46,597 nt of DNA from Aquimarina agarilytica ZC1 (GTDB lineage Bacteria; Bacteroidota; Bacteroidia; Flavobacteriales; Flavobacteriaceae). A program made the translations under genes and the position numbers. The stretch is taken from the NCBI RefSeq assembly GCF_000255455.1, contig NZ_JH621271.1, forward strand, positions 9,274 to 55,870, given 5' to 3'. Positions within the stretch are counted from its first letter, which is position 1; each line of letters begins with the position of its first letter. The notes under the pieces are model-generated. The model was given only the letters and a program-made list of their open reading frames with translations. It was not told the DNA's origin and did not search any database. Positions 26,563 through 36,763 of this stretch are shown here, piece by piece.

Positions 26563-28359
26563 ATGCTAAAACCAACAAAAAATTTATTTAAAAAAAATAA
26601 ATTTTCTGAAGAAATTAGAATATTAAAAAAGAATGAAAAAAAAATTATAAGAAAATTTTATGGAAATCTTTTTTTCAACTCAAAAAAAATAATTGTAAGT
26701 GTATTTTTTACTTCAATTATATTACAACTATTAGGATTAGCTTTACCTTTTTTTACTCAAGGCATTATTGACCAAGTATTAGTAAACGAAAACTTCAAAT
26801 TATTGTATGCTATTCTGGTAGGTATGCTTTTAGTTTTTATAACTCAAATCGTTTTATCATATCATAGAAATATACTTTTAGTTAAATTCAAAGTAATTTT
26901 TGAAAGGTCATTTTTCAATGCGCTTTTTTATCACTTTATTAAATTAAAACAATCTTATTTTGATAGACACAAACGAGAGGATTTCATAAATCGTTTCCAG
27001 GAAAATATGAAAATACGGAATATATTAAATCCAAATATTCTTGAATCTTTAATAGATGTTTCTTTTTCAATTATTTATTTATCTATTTTATTTTCTTATA
27101 ATATTTATTTAGGTTTCATAACTTTTATTTATGTAATATTTTATACCATTATAACTGTTAGTTTTTTCCCTAAACTTAAAAATCTTGAAGATCAAATTTT
27201 TAGTGAAAATGTTAAAACTATGGGAGAATTTTTAGACACTCTATTAGGTATAGAATCTGTACGTTTACTAGGAATTGAACATATTAAATATAGAAGTTGG
27301 AAAAATCAATACACAAAAAACCTTAATAAAGTATTAGAAACTGAAAATAAGCACATAAAATTATCGACTATTATAAGTGGATTCTTTTTTATCAGTCAAG
27401 CATCTATATATTGGTTAGGTGCATATTATACTTTTGACGACAAACTATCTTTAGGTCAATATATAGCTTTTGTAACTATTTTCACAATACTTATTAATAG
27501 TTTAAAAAATGCATCTAGCCTAAGCTTTCTTTTTACTGAATTATCTGTCTCTTTTCAAAAAATAAATGATATTTTACTTCAAGAGATAGAAGATTTAACT
27601 GATGCTATAAAGCCAATGCCTGCAGAACCATCTATTTTTATTAATGATATGTTTTTTAGATACAAATCTAATGAAGAACAATTTATTTTAGAAAATATAA
27701 ATTTAGAAATACCATATGGGTATCACGTAGGAATCATCGGAAGAAACGGTTCTGGAAAATCAACACTTATCAAAATTTTAACAAGATTATACAATAATTA
27801 CTCTGGTGAAATTAAGATTAATAATATTTCTATAAAAAATATATCTATGTCAGATTATAGAAAAAAAGTTGCTGTTATACCTCAGGACATTTTTCTTTTT
27901 GATGGAACTATTAGAGAAAATATTCTTTATGGAAATCCTAGTGCAACAACAGAAGAAATCGTTGAAGCTGCTAAATTAGCTGAAATACATGATTTTATTA
28001 AAAACCAATATCTAGGCTATAATATTAAAATTGGTCAAAATGGAATAAAATTATCTGGTGGGCAACAACTAAAAATTGCATTTGCTAGGTTATTTATTTC
28101 AAATCCAGAAATTATCATTTTAGACGAAGCTAGTAGTGCTTTAGATATTTCAACAGAAAAAATAATTTTAAAAAACATTAAAGATAAATTTAAAGGTAAG
28201 ACTATAATATCAATAGCTCATAGAATTCATACATTAAAATCTTCTGATATGATTGTAATAATGGATCAAAAAACTATTGTTGAAAAAGGCAAGCATAATC
28301 AATTAATGGAAAATGAAGGAATCTATAAAGAATTTATAGAGACTTACTTAAATTTTTAG
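26563..28359 (+). CDS. ABC exporter membrane and ATPase domains (3' part of a split gene)
   Basis: A 598-residue half-transporter that continues the frame of the C39 domain. About six membrane segments lie at residues 40-320. The ATPase domain follows from about 355, with Walker A GRNGSGKS at 393-400, signature LSGGQQ, Walker B IIILDEASSALD (D521, E522) and the H-loop in SIAHRIHTL. All ATPase motifs are intact. An ATG at 26563, 14 codons after the stop, could permit separate translation. With the C39 part the whole frame 26173-28359 would give 728 residues, the usual length for a peptidase-containing exporter. It should export the adjacent GG-peptide with the HlyD adaptor. Codon use is strongly AT-biased compared with topB and uvrA. 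Confidence 0.88.
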   Translation: MLKPTKNLFKKNKFSEEIRILKKNEKKIIRKFYGNLFFNSKKIIVSVFFTSIILQLLGLALPFFTQGIIDQVLVNENFKLLYAILVGMLLVFITQIVLSYHRNILLVKFKVIFERSFFNALFYHFIKLKQSYFDRHKREDFINRFQENMKIRNILNPNILESLIDVSFSIIYLSILFSYNIYLGFITFIYVIFYTIITVSFFPKLKNLEDQIFSENVKTMGEFLDTLLGIESVRLLGIEHIKYRSWKNQYTKNLNKVLETENKHIKLSTIISGFFFISQASIYWLGAYYTFDDKLSLGQYIAFVTIFTILINSLKNASSLSFLFTELSVSFQKINDILLQEIEDLTDAIKPMPAEPSIFINDMFFRYKSNEEQFILENINLEIPYGYHVGIIGRNGSGKSTLIKILTRLYNNYSGEIKINNISIKNISMSDYRKKVAVIPQDIFLFDGTIRENILYGNPSATTEEIVEAAKLAEIHDFIKNQYLGYNIKIGQNGIKLSGGQQLKIAFARLFISNPEIIILDEASSALDISTEKIILKNIKDKFKGKTIISIAHRIHTLKSSDMIVIMDQKTIVEKGKHNQLMENEGIYKEFIETYLNF

Positions 28360-28361
28360 AT

Positions 28362-29606
28362 ATGACTAATGAAAATGAATTAGAACCACATCAGTATCAA
28401 GATATTTACTTTGAATATGATGAACCTTTTTTAGCCAATAACAATAATAAAAACAAAAAACTTTTTTATTATGGTTTATTTATGTTCATATTGATTATCA
28501 TCCTTGGTTTTACAATCAATATCCCTAAAGAAGTAAATTTACTATTTAATTTAAAAGGAGGCATAAAGGAGTCAATAGGTCAATATCCAGACAAAGTATT
28601 TATTCTTGAAAGACATGTAGAGATTGGAAAAAATATAGAAGCAGGTACGCCGATTGTTACTATAACATCTGAAAAAATCATAAATTTTATAGAAAAACTA
28701 GCTGTAATTGAATCTGATGAAATAAAATTTAATGAATCGGAATTAGAACTTTACAAGAAAACCTCGAGCTACTTAAAATTAAAAATGAAAAATGCCCATA
28801 CAGAAAAAAAAAAGTTACAAATTCATAAAAATAATATAGAACTAAGATTTAAAACAGAAAAAAGTATTCTAGAAGATCAACTTGAAATTGTAAAAAAAGA
28901 TTTTAAAAGAAATCAAATTTTATTTAAAAAAGATGTAATAGCTGAAAGAGACCTAGATGTAAAAACAAACAATTTAAAAAAAGTTCAATATGAACAACTT
29001 AATTCTGAACAACGTTACCAAACTGAAATGGCTCTAATTAATGAGCAAATTGCTAATCAAAAGAACTTAATAACAGAATTAGAAGGGAAAATTAATTTAG
29101 ATTCTTTAACTAGAGTTGATAAACATTTTTTATTGAAAAAAAGAAAAACTGATATAATTAAACAATTAAAGTTTAATTATGGAAGTAATATTGTTTCCAA
29201 TAAAGGATTAATAATAAGTAGCTCTAATAATGGAATCATTAGTTATATAAACACTAATGAAACTCAAATATCGTCAGGTGAATTTGTATGGAAACTTATA
29301 ACTAATGAACAACAATATCACATAGTATGTGAAGCTAATTCTTTTCAAATAGGAGAATTAAAAAAAGGTTTACCTGTCATATTAAAATACGATAGTTTTC
29401 CTTTTTTATATTATGGTACTATGAAAGGAATAATTAACAATATAAGTCTAAGTTCAAAAGAGACTGGTAATTATCTAGTAAATATTAAAATCAAAGATCA
29501 AAAAAAACTTCATAACAAGGTCAAAAAAGGAATGAGAGGAAAAGCTACTATAATAGTTGAAGAATTACCCGTTTTTTATTATTTATTAAAGAATTTTTTA
29601 GGGTAA
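28362..29606 (+). CDS. HlyD-family secretion adaptor
   Basis: A 414-residue periplasmic adaptor (membrane fusion protein). It has a cytoplasmic N-terminus of about 32 residues, one membrane segment at about 33-53, a short lipoyl/barrel-sandwich half, then a coiled coil at about 115-230 (KKKLQIHKNNIELRFKTEKS). The second barrel-sandwich half follows (SNNGIISYINTNETQISSGE), then a beta-barrel domain. It links an inner-membrane C39 ABC exporter to a TolC-like outer-membrane channel, which is not encoded here. It starts two bases after the exporter stop, so the two are one operon. The extreme AT bias is shared with the exporter, as expected for a co-acquired cassette. Confidence 0.87.
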   Translation: MTNENELEPHQYQDIYFEYDEPFLANNNNKNKKLFYYGLFMFILIIILGFTINIPKEVNLLFNLKGGIKESIGQYPDKVFILERHVEIGKNIEAGTPIVTITSEKIINFIEKLAVIESDEIKFNESELELYKKTSSYLKLKMKNAHTEKKKLQIHKNNIELRFKTEKSILEDQLEIVKKDFKRNQILFKKDVIAERDLDVKTNNLKKVQYEQLNSEQRYQTEMALINEQIANQKNLITELEGKINLDSLTRVDKHFLLKKRKTDIIKQLKFNYGSNIVSNKGLIISSSNNGIISYINTNETQISSGEFVWKLITNEQQYHIVCEANSFQIGELKKGLPVILKYDSFPFLYYGTMKGIINNISLSSKETGNYLVNIKIKDQKKLHNKVKKGMRGKATIIVEELPVFYYLLKNFLG

Positions 29607-29661
29607 ACACTAACCCCACTAAAGTATATCCCTTAATCTGTAAATTTCATTATAATCAACC

Positions 29662-31917
29662 TTAAAAACTACGTCTAAAATCGCAACCTGATTTATAATT
29701 ACTACACCCATAAGCCGTACGCCCTTTTATAATGGTACCTTGCTTACATTTTGGACATGTGGCCTCATTGATTTTAGTTGCTCCTATTTTTTTTTCTTCT
29801 AAAACCAAATTAAAATCTGTATCAAATCGGAGTAAACCCTCTACTTTATTTTCTAAAACTTTAAACCCCTGTAAATTTACTGTAGATCCTTTTTTAAGTA
29901 AACGTATGTATTGTTTTTCCGAAATTTTTTTATCATTAAAAACAAAAGGCAATACAAAACGACAACCCGATTTATAATTACCACATCCATAACCTGTTTT
30001 TCCTTTCAGTAATTTGCCCTGTTTACATTTAGGACAGTCTTCAATAGTAATACCATCATTTTTTTTAGGTACTTTTTTTACCTTTGTAGGAGTGGCTGTA
30101 GCATAAGAAATATTAGCTTTTAGCTTTTCACTTCGTACCTCATACACCAAATGATCCACCATCTGTTTCATATTTTTTATAAAACTCCCTGCACTATAAT
30201 TCCCTTTCTCGATTTCCTTTAACTGCTTTTCCCATGAACCTGTAAGCGCTGCAGACTTTAATAATTTATTTTGAATGATATCAATCAATTGTATCCCTAT
30301 GGTGGTCGGTAACACTTGTTTTTTACGGCGTTCTATGTATTTACGTCTAAATAAAGTTTCAATAATATTTGCTCGAGTCGAAGGTCTTCCAATACCATTT
30401 TCCTTCATCAACTCTCGCATTTCATCATCATTCACTTGCTTTCCTGCTGTTTCCATGGCTCTTAATAAGGAAGCCTCTGTGTATTGATTAGGAGGTTTCG
30501 TTTCCTTTTCCAAAAAAGAAGGCTCGTGAGGGCCTTTTTCACCTTTGACAAAAGTAGGAAGCAATTTTACCTCTTTGGTTTTCTTTTTAGAAGACTCTTT
30601 ATCTTCAACTGTATTAACTTGGTTATTACTCTTTGGAGCTTCAAAAACAACCCGCCAACCTTTTTCTAAAATTTCTTTGCCCGAAGTTTTAAAATTAACA
30701 TCTAACACTTTTCCAACAACATTGGTATTTGCTACTTTACAATCCTCATAAAACACAGCAATAAAACGCTTAACAATAATATCATATACTTGTTGCTGAT
30801 TGTACTGTAAATTCATTTGAATTCCAGTTGGAATAATTGCATGGTGATCTGTTACTTTTTTATCATTAAAAACACGCGCTGATTTTTTTATCTTTTTTCC
30901 TAAAAGTGGTTGGATGAACTCACTATAATTCGTCAGTTTTTCTAAAATCCCGGGCACCTTTGGGTATATATCATTAGGTAAAAATGTAGTATCTACTCTT
31001 GGGTAAGTGACTACTTTTTGTTCGTATAATTTTTGAACAATTTTTAAAGTCTCATCGGCAGAAAAACCAAACTTTGTATTGCAATATACTTGTAATCCTG
31101 TCAAATCAAATAGCTTTGGAGCATATTCGTTCCCTTTCTTTTTGGTAATAGAGACTATTTCAAAATCATGTGCCTGTACCTTATCTGCTAAAATTTGACC
31201 TTCTTCCTTTTTAAAAAAACGTCCTTCTTCATAACTAAAAAGCGTATCTCTGTACTTGGTCTGTAATTCCCAATAAGGTGTGGGTTTAAAATTTTCTATT
31301 TCTTTATAACGCTGCACAAGCATAGCCAAAGTCGGAGTTTGTACACGTCCAACAGATAACACTTGTTTATATCCCCCATGTTTTAGCGTATACAAACGTG
31401 TAGCATTCATTCCCAAAAGCCAATCCCCTATGGCTCTTGAAAAACCAGCATAATACAAATTATCATAATCGGCTGCCGATTTTAAATTTTGAAAACCTTC
31501 TTTAATTGCTTCGGTTGTTAAGGATGATATCCATAATCGTTGTACTTCACCTTTATATTCAGCTTGATTGATTACCCAGCGTTGTATCAATTCTCCTTCT
31601 TGTCCTGCATCCCCACAATTTATAATAACATCAGCCTTATCAAATAATTTCTTTACAATAGTAAATTGTTTTTTAATTCCATCATTATCAACCACCTTTG
31701 TCATAAACTTTTCAGGTAACATCGGTAAATTATTCAAATCCCAACTTTTCCAGTAAGGCTTATAATCATTAGGTTCAAATAAGGTACATAAATGTCCAAA
31801 AGTGTAAGTAACAGCATAGCCATTACCTTCATAATAACCATCATTTTTAATATTTGCTCCTAAAACAGCAGCAATTTCTCTGGCAACACTAGGCTTTTCG
31901 GCAATACAAACTTTCAC
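29662..31917 (-). CDS. topB: DNA topoisomerase III (type IA)
   Basis: A 751-residue type IA topoisomerase. The TOPRIM domain starts EKPSVAREIAAVLGA and includes NCGDAGQEGELIQRW. The active-site tyrosine is Y305 in TYPRVDTTFLP, and SVGRVQTPTLAMLVQRYKEI is a further family motif. The C-terminus carries two zinc ribbons of CPKCKQG...YGCGNYKSGC type at about residues 640-670 and 725-748. It is longer than E. coli TopB (653) because of these. It decatenates DNA and resolves recombination intermediates. It runs convergent to the peptide-export cassette with only 55 bases between. Confidence 0.93.
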   Translation of the reverse strand: MKVCIAEKPSVAREIAAVLGANIKNDGYYEGNGYAVTYTFGHLCTLFEPNDYKPYWKSWDLNNLPMLPEKFMTKVVDNDGIKKQFTIVKKLFDKADVIINCGDAGQEGELIQRWVINQAEYKGEVQRLWISSLTTEAIKEGFQNLKSAADYDNLYYAGFSRAIGDWLLGMNATRLYTLKHGGYKQVLSVGRVQTPTLAMLVQRYKEIENFKPTPYWELQTKYRDTLFSYEEGRFFKKEEGQILADKVQAHDFEIVSITKKKGNEYAPKLFDLTGLQVYCNTKFGFSADETLKIVQKLYEQKVVTYPRVDTTFLPNDIYPKVPGILEKLTNYSEFIQPLLGKKIKKSARVFNDKKVTDHHAIIPTGIQMNLQYNQQQVYDIIVKRFIAVFYEDCKVANTNVVGKVLDVNFKTSGKEILEKGWRVVFEAPKSNNQVNTVEDKESSKKKTKEVKLLPTFVKGEKGPHEPSFLEKETKPPNQYTEASLLRAMETAGKQVNDDEMRELMKENGIGRPSTRANIIETLFRRKYIERRKKQVLPTTIGIQLIDIIQNKLLKSAALTGSWEKQLKEIEKGNYSAGSFIKNMKQMVDHLVYEVRSEKLKANISYATATPTKVKKVPKKNDGITIEDCPKCKQGKLLKGKTGYGCGNYKSGCRFVLPFVFNDKKISEKQYIRLLKKGSTVNLQGFKVLENKVEGLLRFDTDFNLVLEEKKIGATKINEATCPKCKQGTIIKGRTAYGCSNYKSGCDFRRSF

Positions 31918-32215
31918 TATTCTTCAATTATTGACACCTTTTTTTATTTACCAAATAAATTACTAGTCAATTCTATATTTTTTTGGCTAATCAACTAGTA
32001 AAAACGAATTCAAATTAGTTTATTCGTAAATAAAAACTATGGTATAATTCCAGCATGGCAAAATAAGAATTTTTAACGGATTACATGCCCTTCTTTTTTA
32101 TTACTAAGAATTTTCAAGTACCTTGTGTAAGAAATTTCTATAGTACTTTTAAAGTAACAAAGTTTTTTAAATACTACTTTTACAACAACACAGATCAATA
32201 AACTCTCCCCCAACT

Positions 32216-32986
32216 ATGAATAACAATACATCCAAAATTAAAATTTTAGTCGTCGAAGATGAAGTATTATTAGCCCATGATATTATCCAAAGGCTCACTG
32301 ATATGGACTACGAAGTTGTGGGCTTTGCCATGACAGCAAACAGTGCTTTAGAGTTAATTGATGAAAACCCTGATATTGATATCTTACTCATGGATATTAT
32401 GATCAAAGGAAATAAAGATGGTATTGAATTAGCAGAAATTGTTAAAGAAAAATATAATATTCCATTTATCTTTTTATCATCAAACGCAGATAAAGGTGTA
32501 GTAGAAAGGGCCAAAAAAGTCCAACCACATGCCTATATGTTAAAGCCTTTTAATGACAGGCAAGTTCAAATAGCTATTGAGTTAGCCCTAATGAATTTTT
32601 CAAAAAAATCTCCACAAAAAGAACTATTAAAAGAACAAAAATTTGAAGTCTCTGAAAACCAAGTATTGCAAATAAAAGACTGCTTATTTTTAAAGAAAAA
32701 CCATCAATTTAAACGTGTTTGGCTAGATGATATTTTATACATTCAAGCTGACAATAATTACTCCACACTGTTCACTAGTAATGAAAAATTTATCTATTCT
32801 ATAGTAATGAAAAAAATTGAAGAGCAGCTCCCAAAAGAATTATTTTTACGCACCCACAGGAGTTATATTGTAAATATAAACTGTATTGATGGCTATGAAG
32901 GAAATACTCTATTTGTAAAAAACACCAAGATCCCTATCAGCAAATCGTATAAAGAAAATGTATTTAAATTATTCCCAACTATTTAA
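32216..32986 (+). CDS. LytTR-family response regulator
   Basis: A 256-residue two-component regulator. The receiver domain (residues about 8-125) has the acidic pair E14-D15, the phosphoacceptor D60 in ILLMDIMIKG and the conserved lysine in MLKPF. The C-terminal LytTR DNA-binding domain (about 155-256) shows WLDDILYIQADNNYSTLF and FLRTHRSYIVNI. In Bacteroidota such regulators normally partner a histidine kinase encoded next to them; here none is adjacent. The only kinase in the window is the TPR/HisKA_2 protein at 22217. A -7-like TACTTTTA is at 32175-32182. Confidence 0.93.
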   Translation: MNNNTSKIKILVVEDEVLLAHDIIQRLTDMDYEVVGFAMTANSALELIDENPDIDILLMDIMIKGNKDGIELAEIVKEKYNIPFIFLSSNADKGVVERAKKVQPHAYMLKPFNDRQVQIAIELALMNFSKKSPQKELLKEQKFEVSENQVLQIKDCLFLKKNHQFKRVWLDDILYIQADNNYSTLFTSNEKFIYSIVMKKIEEQLPKELFLRTHRSYIVNINCIDGYEGNTLFVKNTKIPISKSYKENVFKLFPTI

Positions 32987-33067
32987 CCAAAATTATACTT
33001 TAAAAATCTATTCCTTATTAAAAAGCTCAACACTCATAATGAAGTTCTAATCCATAATGGTAGTTTT

Positions 33068-33115
33068 ATTTCTTCAAGATAACCTTCCTTGTTGGTAGCC
33101 ATATCTTGAAGAAAT
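33068..33115. terminator. long inverted repeat between convergent genes
   Basis: ATTTCTTCAAGATA (33068-33081) pairs perfectly with TATCTTGAAGAAAT (33102-33115) around a 20-base loop. It lies between the response regulator and the convergent 33132 gene and probably ends both transcripts, although the loop is long for a simple terminator. Confidence 0.6.
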
Positions 33116-33131
33116 ATGTGGTGTTTTCTTT

Positions 33132-33656
33132 TTATTTCCCTCCAGTACCTTTAAAATTCTGGTCATTATTTTTAAACAATACATTAAAAGTGGTTAAACT
33201 TCCGTAAATGCGACTTATGTATTGCTGTAAGTCAATTTTATCTTGTTCTTCCAACACTTTTGAGCTATTTATTTTTTGCTCCATTACTCTAATACGATCA
33301 CGCACCATTACTATTTTATGGAAAAAAGTATCAATTGGAATCTCTTTTGAAGTCAAACTACTGTCTTTCGGTTGTAATTCAATAGTACCTCCCTTCCATT
33401 TATCTGCAATGGGAACAATTTCTGAGATATCACTATATTTATGTAATAACTTCTTAAAAATATCTTCAATTTCATAAAAACTAACCGTATCCACTTCTCC
33501 TTCTACAGCTTCAATAACCTCAAAATCATCATCCACTTCAATAGTTTCCAACCCATTATCAATAAAAGTTACCCAGTAATATTTTGCAGAAACATTAGTA
33601 ACTACTCCAACTCCGTATTTTTCATGTTTTATACGCGAACCTATTCCTAAAATCAT
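33132..33656 (-). CDS. hypothetical protein with SH3-like N-terminus
   Basis: A 174-residue cytoplasmic protein. The N-terminal 45 residues (IGSRIKHEKYGVGVVTNVSAKY) look like an SH3/CarD-Tudor-like beta fold, as seen in UvrD- and CarD-type proteins. The rest is helical with a likely coiled coil near residues 110-160. It is divergent from uvrA, an arrangement that hints at a DNA-repair or transcription link but does not prove it. No enzyme motif is visible. Confidence 0.75.
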   Translation of the reverse strand: MILGIGSRIKHEKYGVGVVTNVSAKYYWVTFIDNGLETIEVDDDFEVIEAVEGEVDTVSFYEIEDIFKKLLHKYSDISEIVPIADKWKGGTIELQPKDSSLTSKEIPIDTFFHKIVMVRDRIRVMEQKINSSKVLEEQDKIDLQQYISRIYGSLTTFNVLFKNNDQNFKGTGGK

Positions 33657-33835
33657 ATGTATTATTTCTATTAAAATTCTAACTATAAGTTTACTACAAT
33701 TTTATAATGCATACAATTATTTTTTTAATAAGGTTATTTGAATAAGTATTCATAGCATGCTAATCGAATTTTTAAGATTGCATTCACAACACTTACTTCA
33801 AATTACAACTGGAATTAGCTATCTTTAGCACGACT

Positions 33836-36667
33836 ATGAATACAAGCGAAAACACCATTCACGTTCAAGGAGCACGTGCCCATAACTTAAAAAATATTGA
33901 TGTTGTAATTCCTAGAGATAAACTAGTGGTTATTACCGGCTTATCTGGTTCAGGAAAATCATCATTGGCCTTTGACACCATTTATGCCGAAGGACAACGA
34001 CGGTATATTGAAACATTTTCTGCCTATGCACGTCAATTTTTAGGTGGTTTGGAACGCCCAGATGTGGATAAAATTGATGGACTTTCACCAGTGATTGCCA
34101 TTGAACAAAAAACGACCAGTAAAAGTCCCCGAAGTACCGTAGGTACTATTACCGAAATTTATGACTTTTTACGTTTATTATTCGCGCGTGCCAGTGATGC
34201 TTTTAGTTATGAAACTGGTGAAAAAATGGTCAGTTATTCTGATGAACAAATACAAGAATTAATCACCGAAAAATTTAATGGAAAGCGTATCAATATAGTA
34301 GCTCCTGTTGTCCGTTCTCGTAAAGGGCATTACCGAGAGTTATTTGAACAAATTGCCAAACAAGGATTTGTTAAAGTGCGTGCCGATGGTGAAATTATTG
34401 ATATTGTGAAAGGCATGAAATTAGACCGATATAAAACACATGACATAGAAATTGTTGTTGATCGGCTTCAAGTTTCAACGGAAGAAGACACCCAAAAAAG
34501 ACTATCTGAAAGTATAAAAACAGCTATGTATCATGGTAATGATATCCTTATGGTTGTGGAACATAAAAGTCAAAAAGGACGTTTTTTTAGTCGAAACTTA
34601 ATGTGCCCTTCTTCTGGGATTTCTTATCCAAATCCGGAGCCTAATAATTTTTCATTCAATTCCCCAAAAGGAGCTTGTCCTAAATGTAACGGCATTGGAA
34701 ATTTATATGAAGTTAATTTAGAAAAAATAATTCCCGACCCTGCCATATCAATAAAAAATGGTGGTTTAGCTCCTCAAGGCCCTCAAAAAAATAATTGGAT
34801 TTTTAAGCAATTGGAACTTATCGCTATGCGATTTAATTTTGCGTTAATGGATCCAATTAGTAAAATTCCTAAAGAAGCTTTAGAAATTATTTTACATGGA
34901 GGTAAAGAAAAATTTACTGTTAACAGTAAAGAACTCGGAGTAAAACGAAGCTATAGTATTGATTTTGAAGGAGTAGCTAATTTTATTCAAAGTACTTATG
35001 ACAATAGTGATTCTACCTCATTAAAAAGATGGGCTAAAGAGTATATGGATCATGTAAATTGTAGTTCATGTCATGGATCTCGCTTACAAAAAGAAGCACT
35101 AAACTTTAAATTAAACGAAAAAAATATTGCTGAATTAGCCCAAATGGATATTGTTGAACTTAAAAAATGGTTTGATGAGCTTCCTAAACATATTACTAAA
35201 AAACAACAGCAAATTGCCAGTGAGATTATTAAAGAAATTTCAACTCGAATACAATTTTTAGTCGATGTCGGATTAACCTATTTATCGCTTAACAGGAGTA
35301 GTAAATCACTCTCTGGAGGTGAGGCTCAACGTATTCGTTTAGCTACACAAATAGGCTCGCAGTTAGTAGGTGTGCTCTATATTTTAGATGAGCCTAGTAT
35401 TGGTTTACATCAACGTGATAACGAAAAATTAATCCAATCTTTAATACAATTACGAAACATAGGAAACTCAATAATTGTAGTGGAACACGATAAAGATATG
35501 ATTGAACAAGCCGATCATGTCATTGATATTGGACCAAAAGCAGGTCGTTTTGGAGGAGAAATTATTAGCGAAGGGCCTCCAAATGAACTTAACACACATA
35601 ATACATTAACGGCAGATTACCTTAGTGGGAAGAAAGAAATTGCTATCCCTAACACACGAAGAAAGGGAAATAATAAAACTTTAAAACTAACTGGTGCTAC
35701 TGGAAACAACCTAAAAAATGTATCCATTGAATTACCATTAGGTCAAATGATTGTTGTTACTGGTGTTTCTGGTAGTGGGAAATCTACCTTGATTAACGAA
35801 ACTCTTTATCCCATTTTAAATAACCATTATTTTAATGGGAAAATGGAACCTATGCCCTACAAAAAAATAGTCGGCTTAGAAAATTTAGATAAAGTAATTG
35901 ATATTAATCAATCCCCAATTGGACGTACCCCCCGATCTAATCCTGCTACTTACACAGGAGTGTTTTCAGAAATAAGAAGTCTTTTTGCCATGACACCCGA
36001 GGCCATGATTAGAGGTTACAAACCTGGTCGTTTTAGCTTCAACGTAAAAGGAGGACGTTGCGAAACCTGTGGTGGTGGTGGATTGCGTGTAATAGAAATG
36101 AATTTTTTACCTGATGTTTATGTAGAATGTGAAACTTGTCAAGGAAAAAGATTTAATAGAGAAACACTTGAAATTAGATACAAAGGAAAATCAATTTCCG
36201 ATGTATTAAATATGACAATTAATGAAGCCGTAAACTTTTTTGAACCTATTCCTAAAATTTATCGCAAACTAAAAACAATTAAGGATGTTGGCCTAGGCTA
36301 CATTACTTTAGGGCAACAATCCACTACGCTATCAGGTGGTGAGGCACAGCGTATAAAATTAGCTTCCGAACTCTCTAAGAGAGATACAGGGAACACCTTT
36401 TACATATTGGATGAACCTACTACAGGATTGCATTTTGAAGATGTACGTGTACTCATGGAAGTCCTAAACAATTTAGTTGACAAAGGAAATACGGTACTAA
36501 TAATTGAACACAACATGGATGTTATTAAACTAGCAGACTATATTATTGATGTGGGTCCCGAAGGTGGAAAAGGCGGAGGTAGCATTATTGCAAAAGGGAC
36601 TCCTGAAGCAATTAGTAAGGTTAAAAAAAGCCACACTGCTAAATTCCTAAAAAAAGAATTAAACTAA
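33836..36667 (+). CDS. uvrA: excinuclease ABC subunit A
   Basis: A 943-residue damage-recognition ATPase of nucleotide-excision repair. The first ATPase has Walker [15 protein letters not shown] near residue 34, and the second has [14 protein letters not shown]. There are two ABC signatures (LSGGEAQRI twice) and two Walker B ([18 protein letters not shown]). Zinc sites are present at [17 protein letters not shown] and CETCGGGG...CETCQGKR. Length is standard. A -7-like TATCTTTA at 33820-33827 sits close to the ATG. The LOG-family gene follows 96 bases later. Confidence 0.97.
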   Translation: MNTSENTIHVQGARAHNLKNIDVVIPRDKLVVITGLSGSGKSSLAFDTIYAEGQRRYIETFSAYARQFLGGLERPDVDKIDGLSPVIAIEQKTTSKSPRSTVGTITEIYDFLRLLFARASDAFSYETGEKMVSYSDEQIQELITEKFNGKRINIVAPVVRSRKGHYRELFEQIAKQGFVKVRADGEIIDIVKGMKLDRYKTHDIEIVVDRLQVSTEEDTQKRLSESIKTAMYHGNDILMVVEHKSQKGRFFSRNLMCPSSGISYPNPEPNNFSFNSPKGACPKCNGIGNLYEVNLEKIIPDPAISIKNGGLAPQGPQKNNWIFKQLELIAMRFNFALMDPISKIPKEALEIILHGGKEKFTVNSKELGVKRSYSIDFEGVANFIQSTYDNSDSTSLKRWAKEYMDHVNCSSCHGSRLQKEALNFKLNEKNIAELAQMDIVELKKWFDELPKHITKKQQQIASEIIKEISTRIQFLVDVGLTYLSLNRSSKSLSGGEAQRIRLATQIGSQLVGVLYILDEPSIGLHQRDNEKLIQSLIQLRNIGNSIIVVEHDKDMIEQADHVIDIGPKAGRFGGEIISEGPPNELNTHNTLTADYLSGKKEIAIPNTRRKGNNKTLKLTGATGNNLKNVSIELPLGQMIVVTGVSGSGKSTLINETLYPILNNHYFNGKMEPMPYKKIVGLENLDKVIDINQSPIGRTPRSNPATYTGVFSEIRSLFAMTPEAMIRGYKPGRFSFNVKGGRCETCGGGGLRVIEMNFLPDVYVECETCQGKRFNRETLEIRYKGKSISDVLNMTINEAVNFFEPIPKIYRKLKTIKDVGLGYITLGQQSTTLSGGEAQRIKLASELSKRDTGNTFYILDEPTTGLHFEDVRVLMEVLNNLVDKGNTVLIIEHNMDVIKLADYIIDVGPEGGKGGGSIIAKGTPEAISKVKKSHTAKFLKKELN

Positions 36668-36763
36668 ATTATAATGACTTTTTACAATTATAATTGAACT
36701 ATAGTGTAACATAAGTCATTCCAATAAAGTCATTAAAATTAGCAAAAACTTAAACAATTTAAA

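Noticed and set aside
25961..32182. Identical 12-mer ATACTACTTTTA upstream of the exporter (25961-25972) and of the response regulator (32171-32182)
   Set aside because: Tempting as a shared regulatory site, but it contains a generic -7-like TACTTTTA and is short and AT-rich, so chance or common promoter use explains it.
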